Part shown: positions 50,055-59,416 of the stretch, piece after piece
Numbering within the stretch: the first letter of the stretch is position 1
Layout of the letters: the number at the start of each line of letters is the position of its first letter
Assembly (NCBI RefSeq): GCF_013114595.1
Contig: NZ_VTXE01000011.1
Location: 62,001 to 126,000 of the forward strand
Origin: Vibrio sp. 99-8-1
GTDB taxonomy: Bacteria > Pseudomonadota > Gammaproteobacteria > Enterobacterales > Vibrionaceae
Direction: 5' to 3'
Length of the DNA stretch: 64,000 bases
Position numbers and translations under genes: made by a program
The notes under the pieces: model-generated
What the model saw: only the letters and a program-made list of their open reading frames with translations
Databases searched by the model: none
What the model was told of the DNA's origin: nothing

Positions 50055-50573
50055 ATGCCACTTTTAGACAGTTTTACCGTTGACCACACACGAATGAGTG
50101 CACCTGCTGTACGCGTAGCAAAAACTATGCAGACGCCAAAAGGCGATACAATTACCGTTTTTGATTTAAGATTCTGCGTGCCAAATGAAGATATTCTTTC
50201 TGAGCGAGGAATTCATACATTAGAGCATCTATATGCTGGCTTTATGCGTTCGCACTTAAATGGTAGTGATGTGGAAATTATTGATATTTCGCCAATGGGA
50301 TGCCGTACAGGCTTTTATATGAGCTTGATTGGGACACCTGCAGAAGACGTTGTTGCTAATGCATGGTTGGCGGCAATGAAGGATGTGTTGAAAGTAGAAA
50401 GTCAAAACAACATTCCTGAGTTAAATGAGTACCAGTGTGGCACTTACACGATGCACTCGTTAGAAGACGCTAAAGCGATCTCTCAAGCCATCATTGATGC
50501 TGGTATCATGGTTAACAAAAATGATGAGTTGGCGTTACCAGAATCTATGCTACAAGAGTTGAAAGTAAACTAG
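50055..50573 (+). CDS. luxS: S-ribosylhomocysteine lyase LuxS (autoinducer-2 synthase)
   Basis: LuxS cleaves S-ribosylhomocysteine to homocysteine and DPD, the precursor of autoinducer-2. The iron site is intact: His54, His58 (in the HTLEH motif with catalytic Glu57) and Cys128; the second catalytic residue, Cys83, is in MGCRTGFY. Length 172 is standard. GGAG lies eight bases before the ATG. It presumably feeds a LuxPQ-type quorum-sensing pathway encoded elsewhere. Confidence 0.99.
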   Translation: MPLLDSFTVDHTRMSAPAVRVAKTMQTPKGDTITVFDLRFCVPNEDILSERGIHTLEHLYAGFMRSHLNGSDVEIIDISPMGCRTGFYMSLIGTPAEDVVANAWLAAMKDVLKVESQNNIPELNEYQCGTYTMHSLEDAKAISQAIIDAGIMVNKNDELALPESMLQELKVN

Positions 50574-50640
50574 TTAACCTCAACCCGGGATAAGAAAGTT
50601 AAAAAAATTATATTTAATAATAAGTTAAGTTTTAATTAGA

Positions 50641-50660
50641 TGCACTGCACTGCACTGCAC
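50641..50660. repeat. TGCAC pentanucleotide tandem repeat
   Basis: Four exact TGCAC units in a row, followed by a partial fifth (TGC), lie 67 bases after luxS and before the shared terminator, in otherwise AT-rich DNA. Confidence 0.95.
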
Positions 50661-50720
50661 TGCTGAGCGACTTAAATTATTCCGACCTGAAGTTAGTTAT
50701 TACTGTTGCTTGTTTATATG

Positions 50721-50759
50721 AAAAAAGAGTCAGCTTATCAAATAAGCTGACTCTTTTTT
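50721..50759. terminator. Bidirectional terminator between luxS and the CNNM gene
   Basis: A perfect 18-bp stem, AAAAAAGAGTCAGCTTAT (50721-50738) with its complement (50742-50759), has a three-base loop and gives a T-run on each strand. Confidence 0.95.
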
Positions 50760-50794
50760 GTCTCTCGCGTATCCATTAATGGAAGCTAAAGTTT

Positions 50795-52060
50795 CTACTC
50801 TTGGATAGGAAAAACCTTCACTAAACTGATTTTGTTTTCTGTAAAGTCAACAATTTCCATCTGATGCTGTTCAATCTCAATACTTAGTTTGCTTTCGGGA
50901 ATATCTTCTAAGTACTCCAAGATCAGACCATTAAGCGTTCTTGGGCCATCGGTGGGTAAATCCCATTGTAAGCCCTTATTGATATCTCTTATGTTTGCAC
51001 TGCCTTCAATAAGGAAGCTACCATCACTTTGAGGCGTAATCTCTTCAGATAAACTCGGTGTAATAGACGTGGTGAACTCACCAACAATTTCTTCAAGAAT
51101 ATCCTCTAAGGTGATAAGGCCGATTATGTCTCCGTACTCATCAACAATCAGTCCAATTCGTTCTTTATTGCGCTGAAATTTTAATAATTGCACGTTCAGC
51201 GGTGTCGCTTCAGGAATAAAGTAAACCTCATCGGCGGCACGCAGTAGCGTCTCTTTAGTGAACTCATTTTTCTCTAGCATTAATCGATAAGACTCTCGCA
51301 GCCTTAACATCCCGACGACTTCATCTATCTGGTCACGATAGAGTACGATTTTGCCGTGAGGAGAGTGCGTGAGTTGGCGAACTATTGATTTCCAATCATC
51401 ATTAATATCGATTCCCGTTATCTCATTTCTAGGCACCATAATGTCGTTAACGGTGACATTCTCAAGGTCTAGAATTGAGATCAGCATATCTTGGTGTCGC
51501 CTAGGAATTAACCCTCCGGCTTCGTTTACCACCGTGCGCAGTTCATCTGAACTTAATGGGTCCTCAGTTCCATGTGTTGCTTTAATACCGATAAGCCTTA
51601 ACACCGTATTGGTAATGAGGTTCACTAGCAACACCAACGGTGCTAACAGTTTCATCAAAACATTAAGAACGATACTGCTGATAAAAGAGACACGCTCAGG
51701 ATATAAAGCCGCCAATGTTTTTGGGGTGACTTCTGCAAAGACAAGTACAACCAATGTGAGCAAGCCTGTCGCGATTGCAACCCCTAAATCTCCATAGAGA
51801 CGCATACCTAAGATTGTCGCGATAGCGGATGCAAGAATATTGACTAGGTTGTTGCCAATTAGAATCAAACCGATTAATCGGTCTGGGCGACTTAAAAGTT
51901 TTTCAACCCTTTTGGCGCCTTTATGCCCTTGGCTGGAAAGGTGTTTTAAGCGATAGCGATTCAGTGACATCATTCCTGTCTCTGAACCGGAGAAATACCC
52001 TGAGATGACAATTAAACAGGCAAGAAGGGTAAACAAAACCCCCGTTGATATGTCGTCCAA
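50795..52060 (-). CDS. CNNM/CorB-type membrane protein with CBS pair
   Basis: A 421-residue protein with the CNNM (DUF21) membrane domain first (residues about 1-160, three to four hydrophobic segments, including GSETGMMSLNRYRL and GNNLVNILASAIATIL), then a CBS-domain pair (about 200-330, with VPRNEITGID and VDEYGDIIGLITLEDILEEIVGEF) and a C-terminal CorC/HlyC domain. CorB/CNNM proteins are linked to Mg2+ transport. It resembles E. coli YfjD, which also neighbours ypjD and ffh. It is the second gene of a leftward pair. Confidence 0.93.
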   Translation of the reverse strand: MDDISTGVLFTLLACLIVISGYFSGSETGMMSLNRYRLKHLSSQGHKGAKRVEKLLSRPDRLIGLILIGNNLVNILASAIATILGMRLYGDLGVAIATGLLTLVVLVFAEVTPKTLAALYPERVSFISSIVLNVLMKLLAPLVLLVNLITNTVLRLIGIKATHGTEDPLSSDELRTVVNEAGGLIPRRHQDMLISILDLENVTVNDIMVPRNEITGIDINDDWKSIVRQLTHSPHGKIVLYRDQIDEVVGMLRLRESYRLMLEKNEFTKETLLRAADEVYFIPEATPLNVQLLKFQRNKERIGLIVDEYGDIIGLITLEDILEEIVGEFTTSITPSLSEEITPQSDGSFLIEGSANIRDINKGLQWDLPTDGPRTLNGLILEYLEDIPESKLSIEIEQHQMEIVDFTENKISLVKVFPIQE

Positions 52061-52157
52061 TGTTTAGCAATCCTTTTTTATAGTTGCTCAATTAATGACC
52101 TAAAATGTTTGAGCTGTCAAATATGTTTTGTATAGCCAATGCGTATATTTCGCTGAG

Positions 52158-52955
52158 TTAGGATAAAATTATCTCTCTAACAAATCGGCTTCCAAAATAG
52201 GCTAAGGTCAAGAGTGAAGCTCCCGCTACTGCGTACCAAGTCACTTTGCGTCCACGCCATCCTTTTCGATAGTGACCCCAAAGTAATGTGGAATAAACAA
52301 ACCAAGCAACCAATGACAGTATCGATTTATGAGCGGTGCCTCTTGCGAACATATCTTCAAGAAAAATAGAACCCGTAATCAGTGTTAGCGTCAGTAAACC
52401 CGTGCCGATAAGGATAATCTTAAATAGTTGGCGTTCTACCATCATTAAAGGCGGTAAATTGGGGTTGATCACCATCGCTTTCTTGGTTTTGAGTTTGTAA
52501 TCCAACCAAGCTAACTGAAGTGCGTATAAAGCACCTATGGTCAACGTTGAATAGGAGAAAAGAGCCAATGTTATATGTGTTAATAAACCAGGTCGGGTTT
52601 CTAAATGAGTGACGAAAGCACCGGGAAGAAATGTTGATGCTAATAAATTGATAGCTGCAAAGCTGTACACCACCGGCAACAAAAACCAAAGGCGAGTCTT
52701 CAGCATGGCAATCGTCATGACCAAGGAGATAATAAAGCTGATAACGGAGGCCACATTCAATATGCTTAGATTCTGCCCAGTTGTATCTGCATGAATCAGA
52801 TCATGAAGCAGCACAGCATGACAAACCAGAGCAAGAATCGCACTGGTGAATACTGTTTTTGTCTTTATACCTGTTTGCTGTACCAAGCCGGGTACAACCA
52901 TAGCAATAGCTAGAGAATATAAAATTGCGGCAACAATCGCGATTAAACTGTCCAT
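52158..52955 (-). CDS. ypjD: CcsA/HemX-like inner-membrane protein YpjD
   Basis: A 265-residue protein with about eight hydrophobic segments of the cytochrome c assembly (CcsA/HemX-like) family; E. coli YpjD lies at the same place, divergent from ffh. Features include the THITLALFSYSTLTIGALYALQLAWLDY segment and HKSILSLVAWFVYSTLLWGHYRKGWRGR, with histidines that in relatives contact heme. Its function is not established. The CNNM gene follows, 97 bases downstream on the same strand. Confidence 0.9.
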   Translation of the reverse strand: MDSLIAIVAAILYSLAIAMVVPGLVQQTGIKTKTVFTSAILALVCHAVLLHDLIHADTTGQNLSILNVASVISFIISLVMTIAMLKTRLWFLLPVVYSFAAINLLASTFLPGAFVTHLETRPGLLTHITLALFSYSTLTIGALYALQLAWLDYKLKTKKAMVINPNLPPLMMVERQLFKIILIGTGLLTLTLITGSIFLEDMFARGTAHKSILSLVAWFVYSTLLWGHYRKGWRGRKVTWYAVAGASLLTLAYFGSRFVREIILS

Positions 52956-53119
52956 GCTTATTAGAATTTATCTCTGATTGATGAATATACACACTGATAA
53001 CTTTGCATTATAACTTGGTTAGGGCGGATGAGCTATCCATCCTTTTACAATTTTAACCTTAAACCGAAGTAAAAAACCGGATAAAGATCGTTATCAACGG
53101 CTTTTATTAAGGCTCTGTT

Positions 53120-53148
53120 TTGGAAGATCAACTGGCCTAATGTATACT
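53120..53148 (+). promoter_or_regulatory. ffh promoter
   Basis: TTGGAA (53120-53125) and TATACT (53143-53148) are exactly 17 bases apart, 39 bases before the ffh start. Confidence 0.75.
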
Positions 53149-53187
53149 GCCACTAATTAATCGCCCCTACCAAGCGAAGAGAAAAGC

Positions 53188-54573
53188 ATGTTTGAGAATT
53201 TAACGGATAGATTATCCAGTACATTAAAGAATATTAGTGGCAAAGGCCGACTAACAGAAGACAACATCAAAGATACCTTGCGTGAAGTTCGCATGGCGTT
53301 ACTGGAAGCGGATGTTGCGCTTCCTGTGGTTCGTGATTTTGTTAAGCGTGTTAAAGAGAGCGCTGTTGGTGTTGAAGTTTCCAAATCTCTTACTCCAGGT
53401 CAAGAGTTTGTAAAAATAGTTCAAAAAGAACTAGAAGCGGTGATGGGGGAGTCCAATGAGGCGCTCAACCTAGCAAGTCAGCCTCCTGCTGTTATCTTAA
53501 TGGCGGGTTTACAAGGTGCAGGTAAAACCACCAGTGTGGGTAAACTATCCAAGCATCTTAAAGAAGTTGATAAGAAAAAAGTGCTGGTGGTGTCTGCCGA
53601 TGTTTATCGCCCTGCTGCGATTAAACAGCTTGAAACATTAGCTGAAGATGTTGGTGTAGACTTTTTCGCCTCCTCGGTTGAACAGAAGCCAATTGATATT
53701 GCTAACGCAGCTATCGATCATGCCAAAAGAAAATTCTATGACGTATTAATTGTCGATACCGCTGGTCGTCTGGCGATTGATGAAGCGATGATGAGTGAGA
53801 TTCAAGACCTTCACTCTGCCATCACTCCTGTCGAAACACTGTTTGTTGTTGACGCAATGACAGGTCAAGATGCTGCTAATACCGCTAAAGCTTTTGGCGA
53901 TGCTTTACCTTTGACTGGTGTCATCCTAACGAAAGTGGATGGTGATGCTCGCGGCGGTGCTGCTCTTTCTGTACGTCACATCACAGGAAAGCCTATCAAG
54001 TTCTTAGGTGTTGGTGAGAAAACAGATGCGCTAGAACCTTTCCACCCTGATCGCGTCGCTTCTCGTATCTTAGGTATGGGAGACGTGCTCTCTTTAATCG
54101 AAGATTTAGAACGTAATGTTGATAAAGACAAAGCGGCTAAGTTAGCGAAAAAATTTAAAGAGAAAAAAGGTTTTGACCTTGAAGACTTCCGTGAGCAGTT
54201 GGGTCAGATGCAGAACATGGGCGGTATGATGGGAATGATGGATAAGTTGCCGGGTATGAGCAATTTACCAGCCCACGTTAAAGATAAAGTTGATGACTCT
54301 ATGTTTAAACAACAAGAAGCCATTATCTCATCTATGACGATGAAAGAGCGTCGACGCCCTGATTTGATTAAAGGGTCACGTAAAAAACGTATCGCTGCCG
54401 GTTCCGGTACCCAAGTACAAGATGTTAACCGTCTACTAAAACAGTTTACCCAGATGCAGAAAATGATGAAGAAAATGCAAAAAGGTGGCATGAAAGGAAT
54501 GATGCGTAACATGCAAGGAATGATGGGCGGCATGGGTGGTATGGGCGGAATGGGTGGACCATTCGGCCGTTAA
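53188..54573 (+). CDS. ffh: Signal recognition particle GTPase Ffh
   Basis: Ffh binds 4.5S RNA and signal sequences of nascent membrane proteins and delivers ribosomes to FtsY. Domain order: N domain (FENLTDRLSSTLKNISGKGRLTEDNI), G domain with GLQGAGKTT, VSADVYRPAA, DTAGRLAIDEAMM and TKVDGDARGGAALS, then a methionine-rich M domain with the RNA-binding RRRPDLIKGSRKKRIAAGSG segment. The C-terminus ends in a Gly/Met-rich tail. Length 461. Confidence 0.99.
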   Translation: MFENLTDRLSSTLKNISGKGRLTEDNIKDTLREVRMALLEADVALPVVRDFVKRVKESAVGVEVSKSLTPGQEFVKIVQKELEAVMGESNEALNLASQPPAVILMAGLQGAGKTTSVGKLSKHLKEVDKKKVLVVSADVYRPAAIKQLETLAEDVGVDFFASSVEQKPIDIANAAIDHAKRKFYDVLIVDTAGRLAIDEAMMSEIQDLHSAITPVETLFVVDAMTGQDAANTAKAFGDALPLTGVILTKVDGDARGGAALSVRHITGKPIKFLGVGEKTDALEPFHPDRVASRILGMGDVLSLIEDLERNVDKDKAAKLAKKFKEKKGFDLEDFREQLGQMQNMGGMMGMMDKLPGMSNLPAHVKDKVDDSMFKQQEAIISSMTMKERRRPDLIKGSRKKRIAAGSGTQVQDVNRLLKQFTQMQKMMKKMQKGGMKGMMRNMQGMMGGMGGMGGMGGPFGR

Positions 54574-54609
54574 GATCAGCCAAGTTGTAGAGAAAAAAGA
54601 CCATTTAAG

Positions 54610-54651
54610 TTGAGGTTTCCTTTTGTTAATAAAGAAAACCTCAATTTTTTT
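54610..54651 (+). terminator. Intrinsic terminator of ffh
   Basis: TTGAGGTTT (54610-54618) pairs with AAACCTCAA (54636-54644), with further CTTT/AAAG pairing inside, followed by T to 54651. Confidence 0.8.
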
Positions 54652-54686
54652 ATCAAGGGAAGTTAGCTGAGCTGAAGATAATTCCC

Positions 54687-54714
54687 TTGCAAAACCCTTG
54701 AATAAGAGTAAAAT
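54687..54714 (+). promoter_or_regulatory. Promoter of the rpsP-rimM-trmD-rplS operon
   Basis: TTGCAA (54687-54692) and TAAAAT (54709-54714) are 16 bases apart and are followed by a GC-rich stretch (CCGGGGC) resembling a stringent discriminator. Confidence 0.65.
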
Positions 54715-54717
54715 TCC

Positions 54718-54775
54718 GGGGCTTTAAATTGGCACGAGGCCCCAAGAAATATTTTCTCTGGGGTTTATTTTATTA
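54718..54775 (+). promoter_or_regulatory. rpsP leader with two mutually exclusive hairpins
   Basis: GGGGCTTT (54718-54725) can pair with GAGGCCCC (54736-54743). Alternatively CCCCA-AGAAA (54740-54749) can pair with TTTCT-C-TGGGG (54753-54763), which is followed by a T-rich tract (TTTATTTTATTATT). The CCCC at 54740-54743 is needed by both helices. Confidence 0.5.
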
Positions 54776-54797
54776 TTGAGAAAGCAAAGAGGACGAT

Positions 54798-55046
54798 ATG
54801 GTAACCATTCGTTTGGCACGTCACGGCGCTAAAAAGCGTCCATTTTATCAAATCGTAGTAGCAGATAGCCGCTATGCAGCTACTGGTCGCTACATTGAGA
54901 AAGTAGGTTTCTTTAACCCTACTGCTCGTGGTCAAGAAGAAGGTCTTCGTTTAGACCTAGACCGCGTTAACCATTGGGTTGGCGAAGGTGCTTCACTATC
55001 TGACCGTGTTGCAAAACTAGTAAAAGATGCTCAAAAAGCAGCTTAA
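54798..55046 (+). CDS. rpsP: Ribosomal protein bS16
   Basis: bS16 is a small-subunit protein that stabilises the 5' domain of 16S rRNA. The 82-residue protein begins [25 protein letters not shown] and contains [11 protein letters not shown], the family signature. It is the first gene of the conserved rpsP-rimM-trmD-rplS operon. The leader between promoter and start is about 75 bases and structured. Confidence 0.99.
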   Translation: MVTIRLARHGAKKRPFYQIVVADSRYAATGRYIEKVGFFNPTARGQEEGLRLDLDRVNHWVGEGASLSDRVAKLVKDAQKAA

Positions 55047-55091
55047 TTAGTTAGTAACAAGAAGATTAAGTCGGTTTAAGGAAACGAAGTA

Positions 55092-55622
55092 ATGAGTAAG
55101 CAAGACGAAAAAATAGTAGTTGGCAAATTTGGTGCTACCTACGGTATTCGTGGTTGGCTGAAAGTGATTTCCTATACAGACGACTCTGAAAGTGTTTTTA
55201 GTTATAACCCTTGGTTTATTAAACAAAAGGGTGCTTGGGTTGAATACAAAGTTGAAAGTTGGAAGCGTCATAACAAAGGTATGGTCGCTAAATTAGAAGG
55301 GCTAGAGGTTCGCGAGGACGCTCATCTTCTAACTAACTTTGAAATTGCAATCAATCCAGATTCATTACCGGAGCTGTCAGAAGATGAGTTCTACTGGCGT
55401 GAATTGTTTGGTATGCAGGTGGTTACGACAAAAGGGTATGACCTTGGTGAAGTAACCGATATTTTAGAAACCGGCTCAAATGATGTTTTGGTAGTGAAAG
55501 CAAATATAAAAGATGCTTTTGGACAAAAGGAACGATTAATCCCGTTTCTTGAAGAGCAAGTGATCAAAATTGTTGATCGCCAAGCTCAACGGATCGAAGT
55601 TGACTGGGATCCTGGATTTTAA
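55092..55622 (+). CDS. rimM: Ribosome maturation factor RimM
   Basis: RimM assists 30S assembly, acting at the 16S head with S19. The 176-residue protein has the N-terminal RimM domain ([22 protein letters not shown]) and the C-terminal PRC-barrel ([33 protein letters not shown] [27 protein letters not shown]). AAGGAAACGAAGTA precedes the ATG. It lies between rpsP and trmD. Confidence 0.98.
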   Translation: MSKQDEKIVVGKFGATYGIRGWLKVISYTDDSESVFSYNPWFIKQKGAWVEYKVESWKRHNKGMVAKLEGLEVREDAHLLTNFEIAINPDSLPELSEDEFYWRELFGMQVVTTKGYDLGEVTDILETGSNDVLVVKANIKDAFGQKERLIPFLEEQVIKIVDRQAQRIEVDWDPGF

Positions 55623-55646
55623 CTCCACAGTAGAGCGAGAGAACAG

Positions 55647-56384
55647 ATGTGGGTTGGCATAATTAGCCTTTTTCCTGAAATGTTCAGTAGCGTGACTGAT
55701 TTTGGAGTAACAGGTCAAGCGGTAAAAAAAGGTCTTTTAACAGTTGAGACATGGAATCCTAGAGATTTCACTCATGATAAACATCGAACTGTTGATGATA
55801 GACCTTACGGTGGTGGCCCTGGAATGTTAATGATGGTTCAGCCTCTGTGCGATGCCATTGCAACAGCCAGACAAGCAGCACCGGGAAAGACGAAAGTTAT
55901 CTATCTTTCTCCTCAAGGTCGTAAGTTAGACCAACAAGGGGTTGAAGAACTGGCAACAAATGAAAACATTGTTCTTATTTGTGGTCGTTATGAAGGGATA
56001 GATGAGCGTGTCATTCAGTCTGAAGTTGACGAAGAATGGTCAATTGGAGATTTTGTAATGACGGGTGGTGAAATACCAGCCATGACGTTAATTGATTCAG
56101 TATCACGGTTTATACCGGGTGTACTTGGTGATTTTGCGTCAGCAGAAGAAGACTCTTTTGCTAATGGGCTGTTAGATTGTCCCCATTATACGCGTCCTGA
56201 AATGTTGGATGGAAAAGAAGTGCCTCAGGTACTAAAATCTGGAAACCATAAGGACATTCGTCGCTGGCGATTAAAACAATCGCTAGGCCGTACTTGGCTA
56301 AGAAGACCAGAGCTCCTGGAAAACCTAGCTCTGACTGACGAACAGGAACAATTACTAGCAGAGTTTATTGCCGATCATGCGTGA
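55647..56384 (+). CDS. trmD: tRNA (guanine37-N1)-methyltransferase TrmD
   Basis: TrmD methylates G37 of tRNAs that read CNN codons and prevents frameshifting. It belongs to the SPOUT knot fold: [13 protein letters not shown] at the start, [31 protein letters not shown] (the knot segment that binds SAM), [19 protein letters not shown] and [22 protein letters not shown]. Length 245 matches the family. Confidence 0.99.
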   Translation: MWVGIISLFPEMFSSVTDFGVTGQAVKKGLLTVETWNPRDFTHDKHRTVDDRPYGGGPGMLMMVQPLCDAIATARQAAPGKTKVIYLSPQGRKLDQQGVEELATNENIVLICGRYEGIDERVIQSEVDEEWSIGDFVMTGGEIPAMTLIDSVSRFIPGVLGDFASAEEDSFANGLLDCPHYTRPEMLDGKEVPQVLKSGNHKDIRRWRLKQSLGRTWLRRPELLENLALTDEQEQLLAEFIADHA

Positions 56385-56445
56385 TCGAATATAACGCAAA
56401 GTAACCTATTTATATTAGTATCAGTTTATTCTAGGAATTTACAAA

Positions 56446-56799
56446 ATGAGTAACATCATCAAAGCTCTTGAAGAAGAGCAAATGAAATCAGACCTTCCTA
56501 AATTCGGCGCAGGTGACACTGTTGTTGTTCAGGTTAAGGTAAAAGAAGGTGACCGTGAGCGTCTACAGGCTTTTGAAGGCGTTGTAATCGCTGTACGTAA
56601 CCGTGGTCTACATTCAGCTTTCACAGTTCGTAAAATCTCGAACGGTGAAGGTGTTGAGCGTACGTTCCAAACACACTCTCCAATGGTTGATAGCATCGAA
56701 GTTAAACGCCGTGGTGCAGTACGTCGTGCCAAGTTGTACTACCTACGTGAACGTTCTGGTAAGTCTGCTCGTATTAAAGAGAAACTTGCTAAGAAGTAA
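56446..56799 (+). CDS. rplS: Ribosomal protein bL19
   Basis: bL19 sits at the 30S-50S interface. The 117-residue protein has the typical [49 protein letters not shown] and [29 protein letters not shown]. It ends the rpsP operon and is followed by a strong terminator. Confidence 0.99.
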   Translation: MSNIIKALEEEQMKSDLPKFGAGDTVVVQVKVKEGDRERLQAFEGVVIAVRNRGLHSAFTVRKISNGEGVERTFQTHSPMVDSIEVKRRGAVRRAKLYYLRERSGKSARIKEKLAKK

Positions 56800-56824
56800 T
56801 GCTATAACCAGCATTTCTCAAAAG

Positions 56825-56854
56825 AAAAAGGGCTCCGAAAGGAGCCCTTTTTTT
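56825..56854. terminator. Bidirectional terminator between rplS and yacG
   Basis: AAAAAGGGCTCC (56825-56836) pairs with GGAGCCCTTTTT around a GAAA tetraloop, ending in a seven-T run. It lies between converging genes. Confidence 0.95.
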
Positions 56855-57047
56855 ATTGTGCGTCTTCCGACCAACCATCCGAATCAGACATGTCTGGAGC
56901 ACCGGCAATGGAATTCTCTTCGTCAGCCCATCCTCCAAAATCAATTATTTGGCACTGTTTGCTACAAAATGGTCGGAAGGGACTCTCTTCACCCCAAACT
57001 ACTTCTGTTTGGCAGCCGGGACATTTTACAATCGTTGGTTTTGACAT
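56853..57047 (-). CDS. yacG: DNA gyrase inhibitor YacG (zinc protein)
   Basis: YacG is a small zinc-binding protein that inhibits E. coli gyrase by binding GyrB. The 64-residue protein has the four zinc cysteines in CPGC (9-12) and CSKQC (28-32), then [11 protein letters not shown] and an acidic tail. Gene order zapD-yacG is conserved; here it is the last gene of the leftward block. Physiological importance of the gyrase effect is uncertain. Confidence 0.96.
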   Translation of the reverse strand: MSKPTIVKCPGCQTEVVWGEESPFRPFCSKQCQIIDFGGWADEENSIAGAPDMSDSDGWSEDAQ

Positions 57048-57139
57048 AATGATATAACTCCTAACAACCTAATTAACCTCAACTTGTGAGGTTAATTAGA
57101 TTAAAAACGTATTGACTAAAAATGAGTTTCTCGCTGAGG

Positions 57140-57880
57140 TTAGCTACAAATGGCCAGTTCAAACTCAACATCTTGGCTATAGGCTTGACCAGACTCGAAT
57201 GACATAAATTTGATAGCAAAGCGATTTTTGTGACCAGAAATCATAGGGAATACTCCGTGCTGAAGCGGAATATTTAAACGCAATATGTTGGCTTCTTCTG
57301 CGTCACTTTGGAAAAAACCATTTCTCGCAATTTGAGGGGTGAAATAGCCTGTTTCACGGCACAGTTTTAACCATAAATTTAAAGATTCAGATAGTGGTTG
57401 TAATGTTTCCATCCACTGTTCAGCATTGCGGATTCTCTGCTCCAAAGGAAGGTGGTTCCAGTAATGAAGCGCAGGGAGGTCAAAACAGCAGGTTCCTCCC
57501 GGTAGATTGAATCGTTGACGTATTGAGCTTAAAAAACGCTCTTCTTTTAATGAACGGCCAAATCGTTCTGCGGCCATCAAAGTCTTATGTACTGAATCAA
57601 TATCTTTAAGAACGGACAATAGCGTCTCTTGATCAACACCATCAACGTTTAGCCAGTTCTTGTAAGTTAATCGCTGTTTTTCAAGATCTTTGGCCAGTTC
57701 AGCCTTTAACTGGATTTGCTCGAATATCTCTAGCAGATCAAAAATAGAACGGAAAAACTGCTGATACTGTAAATTGTCTGAAAATTTCGCAGAATGGTGC
57801 ATCTGTCTTAGCAAAGATTCTACTCTAAGATAAATACGAGTTTTTTCATTTAATGGATGTTCAAATTTATGAATCGTCAT
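57140..57880 (-). CDS. zapD: FtsZ-associated protein ZapD
   Basis: ZapD cross-links FtsZ filaments at the division ring by binding the FtsZ C-terminal peptide. The 246-residue protein has the family N-terminus [43 protein letters not shown] in the middle, and a C-terminal beta domain ([18 protein letters not shown]). It sits between coaE and yacG, the usual order. Confidence 0.97.
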   Translation of the reverse strand: MTIHKFEHPLNEKTRIYLRVESLLRQMHHSAKFSDNLQYQQFFRSIFDLLEIFEQIQLKAELAKDLEKQRLTYKNWLNVDGVDQETLLSVLKDIDSVHKTLMAAERFGRSLKEERFLSSIRQRFNLPGGTCCFDLPALHYWNHLPLEQRIRNAEQWMETLQPLSESLNLWLKLCRETGYFTPQIARNGFFQSDAEEANILRLNIPLQHGVFPMISGHKNRFAIKFMSFESGQAYSQDVEFELAICS

Positions 57881-57906
57881 TCCGCGACCTTATTTAGCTC
57901 CTAAAG

Positions 57907-58512
57907 CTATTTATCTAAATTAACTGCCAACGCCATATATTGATTGTGCAGTTGAGTAACCTGAGGCAACAGTTCATGGTTATCATTATTAATAATATCA
58001 TCTGCAAACTGCAAACGAACCTCTCTACTCGCTTGAGAGGCAAGTATGGCATTCGCTTGAGTTTGTGACACATTGTCGCGCGCGATAGTGCGTTTGAGTT
58101 GTATCTCAGGACTCACATCAATGACTAAAATTCTGTCTGCCATTGATTGTAGTTGATTTTCAACCAATAAGGGAACCACTAAAAGTGCATAAGGTGTTGT
58201 TATCTTGCTTATATCTTGCTGCATCTTTTGGCGAATCATTGGATGAAGTAGCGAATCTAGCCATTTTTTCTCATTTGGTGAAGCGAATACTTTCTCTCGT
58301 AAGGCGCTACGGTTAAGAGTACCATCTTCTAATAGTATGCCTTCACCACAATGGTTAACAATTTCATCTAAGCCCTTACTGCCTTTTGCTACAACATCTC
58401 TCGCAATAACATCAGCGTCAATGATCTCAATAGAAAAGTGCTGTTGAAAAAGGTTGGCGACAGTGGTTTTCCCTGAGGCGATACCTCCAGTTAACCCAAC
58501 GATCAATGGCAT
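57907..58512 (-). CDS. coaE: Dephospho-CoA kinase CoaE
   Basis: CoaE phosphorylates dephospho-CoA in the last step of coenzyme A synthesis. The P-loop is near the N-terminus (GLTGGIASGKTTVANLF), followed by DADVIARDVV, LLHPMIRQKM, VVPLLVENQL and RDNVSQTQANAILASQ. Length 201. It follows pilD after one base, in the conserved pilBCD-coaE order. Confidence 0.98.
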   Translation of the reverse strand: MPLIVGLTGGIASGKTTVANLFQQHFSIEIIDADVIARDVVAKGSKGLDEIVNHCGEGILLEDGTLNRSALREKVFASPNEKKWLDSLLHPMIRQKMQQDISKITTPYALLVVPLLVENQLQSMADRILVIDVSPEIQLKRTIARDNVSQTQANAILASQASREVRLQFADDIINNDNHELLPQVTQLHNQYMALAVNLDK

Positions 58513-58513
58513 A

Positions 58514-59383
58514 TTAATATCCTAAAATTGTACTGTAATACCAGTTAGTAATATCTGTACCCCAGAGCAGGCTTATCCATGCTGCAATGGCGAGATATGG
58601 GCCAAATGGAAATGATTTGTCTATGCCCTTTTTTTGTAGTCGTAACTGTATAACACCAAAAACCAAACCCACCAATGAAGAGAGAAGTACTATGATGGGA
58701 AGACTTTGCCAGCCAAGCCAAGCTCCTAGAGCGGCGAGCAATTTAAAGTCACCATAGCCCATTCCTTCTTTGCCGGTCGCCAGCTTAAACAACCAGTAAA
58801 CACTCCATAAACATAGATAGCCCACCATTGCCCCGATAACGGAATCATGCAAGCTAATGGGGTTCCAACCTGCTAGCACTGTTGCGATACCCGCCCACAT
58901 TAACGGTAAGGTAATTTGATCTGGCAGTAGCATGGTATCTAAGTCGATAAAGGTTGCGGCAATTAGTGCAAAAATAAAAAACAGTAGAGCGGCATTAAAA
59001 GGGCTAAAACCCAACTTTAATGCTGTTATTGTGCAAAGTAGCGCAGTGAGGAGTTCAATAAGAGGATAACGGGGGCTAATTGGTTCCGAGCAGTGGTGAC
59101 ACTTTCCTCTTAGTAAGATCCAACTGAATAACGGAATATTATCAATGATGCGAACGCTTTTGCCGCATTTTGGGCAACTAGAGTTGGGTTTGCTGAGATT
59201 AAAAGTGCTCTGATCTATCTTAATATCAAGTTCTGGAAACGTCTCCGCGCAATCTTGTTTCCACTCTCTTTCCATCATTATTGGTAATCGATAAATAACG
59301 ACATTTAAAAAGCTACCAACAATGAGACCAAACACTCCGGCCAAAACAGGAAAAAGCCAAGGATATAAGTAAAATGCTTCCAT
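58514..59383 (-). CDS. pilD: Prepilin peptidase / N-methyltransferase PilD
   Basis: PilD cleaves type IV prepilin and pseudopilin leaders and methylates the new N-terminal Phe. The 289-residue membrane protein has an N-terminal [10 protein letters not shown] region, a four-cysteine zinc loop (CPKC ... CHHC), the aspartyl protease residues in the [17 protein letters not shown] block and in [19 protein letters not shown], and about eight hydrophobic segments. It probably also serves type II secretion. Confidence 0.98.
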   Translation of the reverse strand: MEAFYLYPWLFPVLAGVFGLIVGSFLNVVIYRLPIMMEREWKQDCAETFPELDIKIDQSTFNLSKPNSSCPKCGKSVRIIDNIPLFSWILLRGKCHHCSEPISPRYPLIELLTALLCTITALKLGFSPFNAALLFFIFALIAATFIDLDTMLLPDQITLPLMWAGIATVLAGWNPISLHDSVIGAMVGYLCLWSVYWLFKLATGKEGMGYGDFKLLAALGAWLGWQSLPIIVLLSSLVGLVFGVIQLRLQKKGIDKSFPFGPYLAIAAWISLLWGTDITNWYYSTILGY

Positions 59384-59416
59384 TGTGCATCTCTATAATT
59401 AACTATAAAAAGCATT

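Noticed and set aside
56603..57049. 148-codon rightward frame from rplS into yacG
   Set aside because: It overlaps rplS in another frame, runs through a strong terminator and over yacG; both real genes are clear.
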